A DNA stretch of 64,000 nucleotides from Cellulomonas dongxiuzhuiae (GTDB lineage: Bacteria > Actinomycetota > Actinomycetes > Actinomycetales > Cellulomonadaceae). A model generated the notes under the pieces. The model ran no database searches. It was not told the origin of the DNA and was given only the letters and a program-made list of their open reading frames with translations. The stretch lies in assembly GCF_018623035.1 (NCBI RefSeq), contig NZ_CP076023.1, forward strand, positions 2,666,001-2,730,000, written 5' to 3'. The translations under genes and the position numbers were made by a program. The first letter of the stretch is position 1; the number at the start of each line of letters is the position of its first letter. Of the stretch, positions 8,623-16,312 are shown in pieces.

Positions 8623-11600
8623 GTGCGCCTCACCCTCCCCTCCCCCGTCCTGCCCGGTCGGCACCTCGACGTCGAGGTCGAGGCCGGGCTGCCCGCGGGT
8701 GACCTGCGGCGCCGGCTCGCGGTGCTCACCGGGGACACCCGCTGGGCGGCACCGCGAGCGCGTCTCGAGGTCGCGGGCCACGTCCTCGACGACGACCACC
8801 CCGCGGGCGCTCCACCGCTGCTGCCGGGTGCCCACCTGGCGCCCGGGCCCGCGCCGCACCACGACGTCGATGCGGCCGTGCGGGCCGGGAGCCACCTGGC
8901 CGTGCTCACCGGCCCGGGCGCCGGACGCCTGCTGCCGCTGCCCGACGGCGGACGTCTGACCCTGCGGCCCTACGGACCCGTGCGCGTCCAGGTGCGTCGC
9001 CGCGGCGCCCGCACCACGGTCCGGACGATCGGCGCGCGCGGGTCGATGACGGTCGAACCGCGGCCCCGGCTCGCGCGCGCCCGCACGCGGTCGCGCCGGC
9101 CGACGGTCGGGCGCCTCCCCCGCCGCTGGCCCACCCACGCCGACGTCCGGGTCGGCCGGACGCACCTGCGGCTGCGCGTGCCGGCCGAGGACGAGCCCGC
9201 CCCCCGTGGCCGGGGGCCACGCGTTCCGCCGTGGGCCTGGACCGCCCTCGCGTCGTCGGCCGCCGCGCTCGCCCTGGCAGCCGCGCTGCGGCAGCCGCTG
9301 CTCCTGCTCACGGCGGTCACGGGCCTCGTCGGGCTCCTCGGAGCGCGGGGGGCGCGCGCACCGCAGCGGCGCACGGTGCCGCAGGACGCGACCGTCGCGG
9401 CGTCCTCGGACGTCCCGCTGCTGCGCCTGACCACGGGCCTGCGCCTGCGCGACCTCGCCGGACCCGTCCCCGGCGACGACGCGCTGTGGCCGCCCGACGC
9501 CACGTTGGCGCTGGTCGGCTCGCGGGGCTCGGCGCTCGGGGCCGCTCGCGCCGTCGTCCTGCGCACGCTCGGTGCGGGCGCACCGGTCCGGCTCGTGCTG
9601 CGGACCGGTGCCGCGGCGGACTGGGAGTGGACACGCTGGTGGGAGCCCGACGCCCACCTGCCGGCGGCCGGCGACGACCACGACGACATCCTGGTGGTCG
9701 CCGACGGCAGCGACACCGCACTGGCGTCGTGGCGCCTGGCTGCGCCGCACGCCCGGCTCCTGCTGGTGGTGCCACCGGGCTCGTCCGCACCGGCCTGGGC
9801 GTCCACGGTCCTGCGCACCGACGACGGCACGTCGCCGGGCCCGGCCCCCGAGCGGGTGGACGCGGACGTGGCGGACGCCCAGGCGCGCTCGGCGGCCGCG
9901 CTCAGGTGGCTGCTGTCCACGCACGGCACCTCGGGCGCGCGCGCCCCGGCGCTCGCCCCGGCGCTCGGGGACCTGCCCCGGGTCCCGGCTCCCGACGCGG
10001 CCGCCGTCGCGTCGTCCTGGCGCCGTCCCGGCGCTCCCCGCGTGCTGGCCACGGCCGTCGGCACCGGGGTGGCGGGCCGGCCCGTGGTCCTCGACCTCGT
10101 GCGGGACGGGCCGCACGCCCTGGTCGCGGGCACGACGGGCGCGGGCAAGTCGGAGCTGCTCACGACGGTGGTCCTCGGGCTCGCGCTGACCCACCCCCCG
10201 TCCCGCCTGGCCGTCCTGCTGGTGGACTTCAAGGGCGGCACGGGCCTCGGACCGCTCGCCCGGCTGCCGCACGTCGTCGACCACGTCCACGACCTCGACG
10301 TCGCCGCCGCGCGGCGCACGCTCGTGGGGCTCCGGGCGGAGCTGCGCCGCCGCGAGCGCCTGCTTGCGGCCGCGGGCTGTGCCGACGTCGCCGACCTCGA
10401 CCGCGCGGGCACCGCGTCGCCCGCCCGCCTGCTCGTGGTCGTCGACGAGCTGCGCGCCCTGGTCGACGACGTGCCCGAGGCCGCCGCCGCGCTCGCCCGC
10501 CTCGCCGCGCAGGGCCGTGCGCTGGGCATGCACCTGCTGCTCGCCACGCAGCGTCCCGCCGGTGCGGTGCCCGCGGACCTGCGCGCCAACGTCGGGCTGC
10601 GCATCGCGCTGCGTGTCGCCGACGAGGACGACTCGCGCGACGTCATCGGCTGCGCGGACGCCGCGCACCTCGACGTCGCCCACCCCGGCAGCGCACTCGT
10701 GCGGACCGGGGCCCGGCCGGTGGCGCCGCTGCAGGTGGCGCGCGCCCGCCACCGGCGTGCGGCACCACCGGTCCGCGTCGTGCCCTCCGTCCCGGCGCGG
10801 CAGGCGCCCGCCTGGCGCATCGCCCGCCGGCCGGACGACGACGTCTCCGCCTGGGTGGCCGCGTGCCGTCAGGCGGCGCGGGACCTGCCCGGCACGGGTG
10901 TGCCCTGGTCACGCGCCCTGCCGGACCGCGTCACCGCCGACGAGGTGGGCGCCGGGGCGGACGCCGACGGCCTCCTCGTCGCGGTGGCCGACGTCCCCGA
11001 CGAGCAGCGCTGGGCCCCCGTGCGGTGGGGCCCGGGGCACGGCCACCTCCTCGTGCTCGGCGGACCACGCTCGGGACGGTCCACGTCGTTGGTCACCGTC
11101 GGTCACCACGCGCTGCTCGACGGCGCCCACGTGCACACCGTCGGCCTGCCGGACGGTCCGGTCCGCCGCCTGCGCGAGGCCGCGGGACCCCTCCTGGGCA
11201 CGACGCTGCCGCTCGACGACGTGCATCGCGCGCTCCTCCTGCTCGACCGCCTCGCGACGCGTCGCGACGGGGCCGGGGCCGTGGTGGTCCTGGTCGACGG
11301 GCTCGATGCCCTCCTGGACACGCTCGCGACGCACGCGCGGGGCCTGGGCGTCGACCTGCTCACGACGCTCCTGCGCCATCCGCCCACCGGCGTGCGCGTG
11401 GCGGCCGCGGGACCGGTCGTGCCTGCGCTGTCGCGGCTGGCGGGCACCTTCGGGCTGCGACTGGTGCTGCCGGTGCCCGACGCCTCGCTCGATGCGCAGG
11501 CCGGGGTCCCGCACGGTCTGGTCGGCGCCCGGTCCACCCCGGGCCGCGCGGTGGCGTCCAGCACGCAGGGCGCGCTCGTGTGCCAGGTGGTCCTGCCGGG

Positions 11601-12363
11601 GCCCTCGGCGGCCGGCGCACCGGCGGCCGCCGCGGGCCACCGCGCCGGGGCGGCGCTGCGGCTCGGCGTCCTCCCCGAGATGGCGGCACCGCCGCCCGCG
11701 TCAGCTCCCCCGGGCGGCGGGATCCCCCTCGGCATCGGCGGCGACGGTCCGGCGCCGGTCGTGGTCGACCCGGACCGGCCGCTCGTCGTCACGGGTGCGC
11801 CCGGCACCGGGCGCACGACGGTGCTGCGCACGCTCGCCCACGGCTGGGCAGCGAGCGGCCACGACGTGCTCGTCGTGACGGCGGACGCGCGCCCGGGACG
11901 GGTGCGCGGCCGATGGCCCGGTGCACTCGCCGTGCCGCCGTCGGACGCGCTCGCCCACCTGGACCGGGCCGTCGGGCGAGCACCCGGACCGGCCCGCCGC
12001 ACCGTCGTGCTGCTGGACGACGTCGACGTCCTCGAGCGCGACGCCCCGGAGGTGGCGGAGCGTGTCGGACGGCTGCTCGACCCCGGCTCGCCGGACGTCC
12101 GGGTCGTCGCGCTGTGCACCACGAGCGAGCACGCCGCCGCCGGCTGGCGCGGCCCCGTCGCCACGGCGCTGCGCGCCCGTCAGCTGCTGGTGCTCGACCC
12201 CCACGGCCCGGCGGCAGCCGACCTGCTGGGGGCGGGGTCCGCTCTCCACACGGACCCGCGGGTGCGGCCTGCGGGCCGCGGCGTCCTGCGCCGGGACCGC
12301 GGGCTCGTCCGCGTCCAGGTGCACCGTCCCCCCGCGCCGCACCCGGCGCAGGGTGCCGCGTGA
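8623..12363 (+). CDS. EssC/EccC-like FtsK-SpoIIIE ATPase with three ATPase modules
   Basis: Large membrane-anchored ATPase of 1,246 residues. The order resembles the type VII secretion motor EssC/EccC: a soluble N-terminal region of about 200 residues, two adjacent membrane helices near residues 206-250, a linker domain, then three FtsK-type modules. Module 1 has an intact Walker A (GTTGAGKSE, K509), the FtsK-type motif VDFKGGTG, Walker B VVVDELRAL and sensor ATQRPAG. Module 2 (GGPRSGRST) and module 3 (GAPGTGRTT) carry arginine in place of the Walker lysine at R819 and R1064. Family knowledge: module 1 is the motor, while modules 2 and 3 bind substrate tails. No WXG100 substrate, EccB/D/E or mycosin gene lies nearby, so its substrate is unknown. 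GTG start at 8623. Confidence 0.85.
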   Translation: MRLTLPSPVLPGRHLDVEVEAGLPAGDLRRRLAVLTGDTRWAAPRARLEVAGHVLDDDHPAGAPPLLPGAHLAPGPAPHHDVDAAVRAGSHLAVLTGPGAGRLLPLPDGGRLTLRPYGPVRVQVRRRGARTTVRTIGARGSMTVEPRPRLARARTRSRRPTVGRLPRRWPTHADVRVGRTHLRLRVPAEDEPAPRGRGPRVPPWAWTALASSAAALALAAALRQPLLLLTAVTGLVGLLGARGARAPQRRTVPQDATVAASSDVPLLRLTTGLRLRDLAGPVPGDDALWPPDATLALVGSRGSALGAARAVVLRTLGAGAPVRLVLRTGAAADWEWTRWWEPDAHLPAAGDDHDDILVVADGSDTALASWRLAAPHARLLLVVPPGSSAPAWASTVLRTDDGTSPGPAPERVDADVADAQARSAAALRWLLSTHGTSGARAPALAPALGDLPRVPAPDAAAVASSWRRPGAPRVLATAVGTGVAGRPVVLDLVRDGPHALVAGTTGAGKSELLTTVVLGLALTHPPSRLAVLLVDFKGGTGLGPLARLPHVVDHVHDLDVAAARRTLVGLRAELRRRERLLAAAGCADVADLDRAGTASPARLLVVVDELRALVDDVPEAAAALARLAAQGRALGMHLLLATQRPAGAVPADLRANVGLRIALRVADEDDSRDVIGCADAAHLDVAHPGSALVRTGARPVAPLQVARARHRRAAPPVRVVPSVPARQAPAWRIARRPDDDVSAWVAACRQAARDLPGTGVPWSRALPDRVTADEVGAGADADGLLVAVADVPDEQRWAPVRWGPGHGHLLVLGGPRSGRSTSLVTVGHHALLDGAHVHTVGLPDGPVRRLREAAGPLLGTTLPLDDVHRALLLLDRLATRRDGAGAVVVLVDGLDALLDTLATHARGLGVDLLTTLLRHPPTGVRVAAAGPVVPALSRLAGTFGLRLVLPVPDASLDAQAGVPHGLVGARSTPGRAVASSTQGALVCQVVLPGPSAAGAPAAAAGHRAGAALRLGVLPEMAAPPPASAPPGGGIPLGIGGDGPAPVVVDPDRPLVVTGAPGTGRTTVLRTLAHGWAASGHDVLVVTADARPGRVRGRWPGALAVPPSDALAHLDRAVGRAPGPARRTVVLLDDVDVLERDAPEVAERVGRLLDPGSPDVRVVALCTTSEHAAAGWRGPVATALRARQLLVLDPHGPAAADLLGAGSALHTDPRVRPAGRGVLRRDRGLVRVQVHRPPAPHPAQGAA

Positions 12364-12381
12364 CGGGGCGCGCGCCGGGAC

Positions 12382-12837
12382 TCAGGCGCCCGGTTCACGC
12401 CCCCCGGAGGTGACGGCCACGACACGAGGGCTCAGCACGGCGACCACGACGACCAGCGCGACGACGCCCGGCAGGGCGGCCCAGGCACCGCCCCCGGAGG
12501 CCCACCACGTCGCCGCCGTCACCAGCAGGAACACCTGCGCGGTCACCACCGGGGCGCGGCCCCAGCGGCGCCCGGACCACAGGGCGCGCGCCGCGTGCAC
12601 GAGGAGCACCGCGGTCCCGAGAGCGAGCGTGCAGAGGAACAGCACCGGGGCGACGTCGCCGCCCTGCACGAGGGCCACCACGCCGGCGACCACGGCGACC
12701 GCGAGCGCCGTCGCCTCCACGAGGACCAGCGCGCACGCCACGGTGAGCATCGTCGGGCGCCCGGCGACACCGGGACGCGGCGGGCGCGGGGCGCCGGGGC
12801 CGGTGACCGGCTCACGGCCGGGAGGCGTGCTGCGCAT
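12382..12837 (-). CDS. Small four-helix membrane protein, unknown function
   Basis: I do not recognise the family. The 151-residue product begins with a polar, proline- and glycine-rich segment of about 28 residues, followed by four predicted membrane helices: about 30-50, 58-80, 90-110 and 117-135. A basic loop (ALWSGRRWGRAP) sits between the second and third helices, which predicts a cytoplasmic loop there. The tail is short and polar. It is convergent with the triple-ATPase gene, 18 bases away, so it is not part of that operon. It could be an accessory subunit or an orphan integral protein. Coding assignment rests on sustained hydrophobic periodicity and codon bias; function is open. Confidence 0.7.
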   Translation of the reverse strand: MRSTPPGREPVTGPGAPRPPRPGVAGRPTMLTVACALVLVEATALAVAVVAGVVALVQGGDVAPVLFLCTLALGTAVLLVHAARALWSGRRWGRAPVVTAQVFLLVTAATWWASGGGAWAALPGVVALVVVVAVLSPRVVAVTSGGREPGA

Positions 12838-13376
12838 GGCACGACCCTAGGCGGCGTCACGCCCACGGTCCCGTGCCGCGCGCCGCGGCGTGCGCAGGAT
12901 GCGGCACCACCCCGGCCCGCGACACCTCATACCAGAGACCGGACGCGCCTTCGACCACACGACGTCACCGCGGCACCCTGCACGACCCCACGGGCGCGGC
13001 GACGGCCGCAGGTGAACCTCGTCACTCCGGCGCTGCCGGCGCCCGTGCGTGACCGACGACACCCCGGGCCCCGTCCTTCACTACCCAGTGATCTCCCAGG
13101 TCAGCGGCACGCTGTGTCGCTCAGGGCCCTGACCTGGACGTTCGACCGACACGCGCCGCCCGGATCCTGCGGGGCGCGTGGGACGAGTCGGACGAGGCAG
13201 CCGCCCGTGTGATGAACGCCTCAGTCGTTATGGACATGAAACGTTGCCGTAACCCTTGTGCCCCGACGCCCCGGGTGTGACCCTTGGTGCAGCACGTTTC
13301 CCCCACCATTGATCCCATGCATTGTCGCGCGCGCTCCTCCGGGCGTGCAGACATGCGTGTGCCAAGGAGATTCCCC
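12838..13376. other. Intergenic region upstream of whiB1
   Basis: About 540 bases without a convincing gene. The last 170 bases are less GC-rich than the surroundings (runs such as TCAGTCGTTATGGACATGAAACG at about 13220) and probably hold the whiB1 promoter and its regulatory sites; WhiB1 genes in other actinobacteria are controlled by Crp-type regulators and autoregulated. I see no tRNA-like cloverleaf or clear -10/-35 pair. The remainder is GC-rich with no structure that I can name. Confidence 0.4.
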
Positions 13377-13625
13377 ATGGATTGGCGTCACCGCGCAGCC
13401 TGCCTCGACGAGGACCCCGAGCTGTTCTTCCCCATCGGGAACACGGGTCCTGCGCTGCAGCAGATCGAGGAGGCGAAGGCCGTCTGCCGTCGCTGCGACG
13501 TCGTCGACACGTGTCTCAAGTGGGCCATCGAGACGGGCCAGGACGCCGGCGTCTGGGGCGGGCTGTCCGAGGACGAGCGCCGCGCGCTCAAGCGCCGCAC
13601 CGCGCGCCAGCGCCGCGCCGGCTGA
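13377..13625 (+). CDS. whiB1: WhiB1 iron-sulfur transcription factor
   Basis: Redox/NO-responsive [4Fe-4S] regulator that binds region 4 of the principal sigma factor and DNA; WhiB1 is essential in mycobacteria. The 82-residue product has the four cluster cysteines at C9, C37, C40 and C46, exactly the spacing of mycobacterial WhiB1, followed by the turn GVWGG and the basic C-terminal segment with ALKRR that contacts DNA. The opening MDWRHRAAC and the block DEDPELFFPIGN are nearly identical to the mycobacterial protein. The ATG at 13377 has an ideal AAGGAGA seven bases upstream; longer starts in frame lack a ribosome site. A 12-bp-stem hairpin follows. The neighbour on the opposite strand is pdtaS, the same pairing as in Mycobacterium tuberculosis. 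Confidence 0.95.
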   Translation: MDWRHRAACLDEDPELFFPIGNTGPALQQIEEAKAVCRRCDVVDTCLKWAIETGQDAGVWGGLSEDERRALKRRTARQRRAG

Positions 13626-13662
13626 CACCGGGCACCCACCGGCGACGACCGCCGACCCACCC

Positions 13663-13692
13663 GACGGGGCCGCCGACCACGGCGGCCCCGTC
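13663..13692. terminator. Hairpin between convergent whiB1 and pdtaS
   Basis: Perfect inverted repeat with 12-base arms (13663-13674 and 13681-13692) and a six-base loop. It lies 37 bases after the whiB1 stop and 46 bases beyond the pdtaS stop, between convergent genes, so it can serve both transcripts as a GC-rich intrinsic terminator. Confidence 0.7.
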
Positions 13693-13738
13693 GTCGTCTC
13701 GACGGGACCGTGCCCGCACCGGCCGGCCTCACGCGACG

Positions 13739-15220
13739 TCACGCGACGGTCGCGGCGTCCCTCCCCTGGCGCAGCTGCGCCTCGATGACGACGGACGTGC
13801 CCCCGCCGTCGCGCGCGAGCCACGCGATCGACCCGCCGAGCTCGTTGCGGACGAGCGTCGAGACGATCTGGGTGCCCAGCCCGGTGCCCTCGCCCTTGCC
13901 CTCCGGCACGCCGCCGCCGTCGTCGGCGACCTCGACGCGCAGCCGGTTGCCCTCGCGCTCCACGACGATCTCGACCGTGCCCTGGTCGCGGCCGGCCAGA
14001 CCGTGCTCGACCGCGTTCGTCACGAGCTCGGTGAGGATGAGCGCGAGCGCCGTGGCGTCCTCCGCCGGCACCGCGCCGAACGAGCCGCGGACCGTGGTGC
14101 GCACGTGCGCGCCCGCGGTCGCGACGTCCGCCGCCAGGCGCAGGCTCCGGCCGACGAGGTCGTCGAAGGGCACGCTCTCGTCGAGGGTCTGCGAGAGGGT
14201 CTCGTGGACGAGCGCGATCGTCGCGACACGACGCATGGCCTCGGCGAGCGCGTCGCGCGCCTCCGGCGAGCTCATGCGACGCGACTGGAGCCGCAGGAGC
14301 GCGGCGACCGTCTGCAGGTTGTTCTTCACCCGGTGGTGGATCTCCCGGATCGTCGCGTCCTTGGTGATGAGCTCGCGCTCGCGGCGCCGCAGCTCCGAGA
14401 CGTCGCGGCACAGCAGGACGGCACCCGTGCGCTGGCCCCGCTCGGTCAGCGGGACCGCGCGCAGCGAGAGCGCCACGCCGCGCGCCTCGACGTCCACGCG
14501 CCAGGGCGCGCGGCCCATGAGCACCAGCGGCATCGACTCGTCGACGGTCGCGTTCTGCTCGATGAGGTCCGACGTCACCTCGATCAGCGACCTGCCGACG
14601 AGGTCGCCCAGCACACCGAGGCGGTGGAAGCAGGACAGCGCGTTCGGGCTCGCGTACAGCACCTCGCCCTCGCCGTTGAGCCGCACGAGTCCGTCGCCGA
14701 CGCGTGGTGCCCCGCGGCGCGGACCCGTCGGCGCGTCGGGTGCGGGGAACTCGCCGCGCGCGACCATGCCCACCAGGTCGTCGGCCGCCTCGACGTAGTT
14801 GAGCTCGAGCCGCGACGGCGTGCGCGCGCCCCCGAGGTTGGTCTGGCGCGCGAGCACAGCGATGGACCTGCCGCCGCGCACGACCGGGACGGCCTCCTCG
14901 CGCACCGCGTACGAGCCGAACCAGCGCGGCTCGCGCGAACGCTGGGGCGCCTGCTCCTCGAGCGCCCGGCGCAGCTGGGAGACCTGCCCCTCGGGCGGGC
15001 GGGAGCCCACGACGTCGTCGTAGTGCACGGTGGCCCCGGTCGACGGCCGGCACTGCGCGACCGCCACGAAGTCGCCGTCCGACATGGGCAGCCAGAGGAC
15101 CAGGTCGGCGAACGCGAGGTCCGACACGACCTGCCAGTCGCCGACCAGGAGGTGCAACCACTCCACGTCGGCGGGGTCGAGCGCACCATGACGCGTGACG
15201 AGGTCGCTCAGCGTGGACAC
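13739..15220 (-). CDS. pdtaS: PdtaS-like cytosolic sensor histidine kinase
   Basis: Soluble sensor kinase of the PdtaS family, whose partner PdtaR is an antiterminator (ANTAR) response regulator. The 493-residue protein has an N-terminal GAF-like domain (about 1-150), a PAS domain (about 160-270), a HisKA_2 helix pair with IREIHHRVKNNLQTVAALL, and an ATPase domain containing ILTELVTNAVEHGL, then VADDGGGVPEG and GTGLGTQIV. No membrane helix is seen, in line with the family. The HHRVKNN form of the H box is diagnostic for this class. Adjacent, convergent whiB1 reproduces the Rv3219/Rv3220c arrangement of M. tuberculosis, which strengthens the name. No pdtaR gene is visible here, and it is unlinked in mycobacteria too. 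Confidence 0.9.
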   Translation of the reverse strand: MSTLSDLVTRHGALDPADVEWLHLLVGDWQVVSDLAFADLVLWLPMSDGDFVAVAQCRPSTGATVHYDDVVGSRPPEGQVSQLRRALEEQAPQRSREPRWFGSYAVREEAVPVVRGGRSIAVLARQTNLGGARTPSRLELNYVEAADDLVGMVARGEFPAPDAPTGPRRGAPRVGDGLVRLNGEGEVLYASPNALSCFHRLGVLGDLVGRSLIEVTSDLIEQNATVDESMPLVLMGRAPWRVDVEARGVALSLRAVPLTERGQRTGAVLLCRDVSELRRRERELITKDATIREIHHRVKNNLQTVAALLRLQSRRMSSPEARDALAEAMRRVATIALVHETLSQTLDESVPFDDLVGRSLRLAADVATAGAHVRTTVRGSFGAVPAEDATALALILTELVTNAVEHGLAGRDQGTVEIVVEREGNRLRVEVADDGGGVPEGKGEGTGLGTQIVSTLVRNELGGSIAWLARDGGGTSVVIEAQLRQGRDAATVA

Positions 15221-15337
15221 CCGCCCAGGGTACGCAGCGGCGGCTACGCTCGGGGACGACGGGCGCCTCGCGGGCGGACGCCCGTCGACGGTCCGCGCGG
15301 CCGCTCGGACCGGAGCCCACCACCCCGGGGGTCAGCG

Positions 15338-15871
15338 GTGCAGCTGCACGTGACGATCGACCTGCCCACCGACGTGCGCGGTGCGGCCCATCTGCTGGCC
15401 GACCCGGCGTACGTCCACGCGAAGGTGCGGGCCTCGGGCGCCGTCGAGGAGCAGGTGGACGTGTCCGGCACCGCCGCGGGCGCCTTCACCGTGACGACCC
15501 GGCGCGCCGTCCCCACCTCGCAGATCCCCGCCCACCTGCACCCGTTGGTCGGGGCGCGGATCGACGTGCGCCAGGTCGAGGCCTGGGGGGCACCGGCCGC
15601 GGACGGCTCACGCACGGGGACCGTCGTCGTCGAGATCGCGGGCGCACCGGTGCGCGTGACGGGCCGGACGTCGCTGGTGGCCACGGGGCCCGGCGCGTCG
15701 CGCGTGACGTACGAGGGGGAGGTCCGCGCCGCCGTCCCGCTGTTCGCGAGCGCCGTGGAGGAGGCCGCAGGTGCGGCCGTGCGGGCGGCGCTGCGCGAGG
15801 AGCAGTCCGTGGCCGCACGGTGGCTCGCGAGCGCCGACGGGACACCGGCGGTCGGGCCGGCAGCGCCCTGA
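15338..15871 (+). CDS. DUF2505-family protein
   Basis: A 177-residue protein of the actinobacterial DUF2505 family, which has a START/SRPBCC-like lipid- or ligand-binding fold; its role is unknown. The opening beta strand LHVTIDLPTDV, the helix ADPAYVHAKV, the VTTRRAVPTSQIPAHLHPLVG segment (about residues 52-72), and an alternating strand pattern through residues 75-140 followed by a long C-terminal helix fit that fold. It is divergent from pdtaS by 117 bases. I chose the GTG at 15338 because the fold begins at once; upstream sequence in the frame is antisense to pdtaS. The family is common next to WhiB1/PdtaS genes in this group, so it is probably core genome. Confidence 0.75.
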   Translation: MQLHVTIDLPTDVRGAAHLLADPAYVHAKVRASGAVEEQVDVSGTAAGAFTVTTRRAVPTSQIPAHLHPLVGARIDVRQVEAWGAPAADGSRTGTVVVEIAGAPVRVTGRTSLVATGPGASRVTYEGEVRAAVPLFASAVEEAAGAAVRAALREEQSVAARWLASADGTPAVGPAAP

Positions 15872-16312
15872 CACCTGCGGGGAGGCGCGCCGGCCGACGG
15901 CGCACCTCCCCCGCACGGCCGGTGCCCCATTCGTCGCGATATGGCCCCGGGCCTGTCGGGGGCGGGGCACGGCCGCGCCCGGGTCGCCCGAACGGGCCAC
16001 GGCGAGGGTCTCGGAGCCGTAACGATTGGATAACGTGGGAGCCGTGGGAAGGGGCCCTGACCTGCGCTGACGCCCGCGTGGGACCGCTACCACCGCACCG
16101 TTGCGCCGCACCGTCCTTGACACCCGACCATCTCCGGGACAAAGGTGTCCCGCAGTGCGTGGGAACGCTCCCGCGAGACTCATGCGGGAGCGCACCCACG
16201 CCGGGGCCCGACAGCCCCAACGCGCGAGGTCCGCCCAGCCGCAAGGGACGGGCGGGCGGCACGCGGACAAGGTGTACGGCGACGCAGCCGTCCGACTGAC
16301 AAGGGAGTCATT
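15872..16312 (+). other. Leader region of the sugar importer operon
   Basis: A 441-base non-coding stretch. The first 140 bases are featureless GC-rich sequence. From about 16020 it carries a less GC-rich element (TAACGATTGGATAACG), a consensus -35 hexamer at 16117 and two operator-like palindromes described separately, and then about 110 bases of leader before the GTG start of the binding-protein gene. Confidence 0.5.
16117..16198 (+). promoter_or_regulatory. Promoter with two tandem CebR/CelR-like operators
   Basis: A perfect -35 hexamer TTGACA at 16117-16122 is followed after 17 bases by a weak -10 (CAAAGG). Downstream lie two 14-base elements, TGGGAACGCTCCCG (16160-16173) and CGGGAGCGCACCCA (16185-16198). 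Each matches the known CebR/CelR operator TGGGAGCGCTCCCA of streptomycetes and Thermobifida at 12 of 14 positions. They are 25 bases apart centre to centre. Their place just after the start point suits a repressor that blocks elongation or open-complex formation. The LacI-family regulator encoded at 19779 is the likely ligand. The -10 assignment is uncertain. Confidence 0.65.

Noticed and set aside
6118-10752. Very long minus-strand open frame (about 1,540 codons) opposite the ABC permease and triple-ATPase genes
   Set aside because: Its product is Arg/Gly/Pro/Ala-rich low-complexity sequence without domains, typical of frames antisense to GC-rich genes; the plus-strand proteins have clear motifs.
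8623-12363. Full type VII secretion locus
   Set aside because: Only an EssC-like ATPase is present; the neighbours are a MacB-type exporter, a small membrane protein and whiB1, with no WXG100 or other ESX genes.
13322-15337. Plus-strand coding continuous with the DUF2505 gene across whiB1 and pdtaS
   Set aside because: The upstream part of that frame is an out-of-frame shadow of whiB1 and antisense of pdtaS; only the portion from 15338 has a protein-like pattern.
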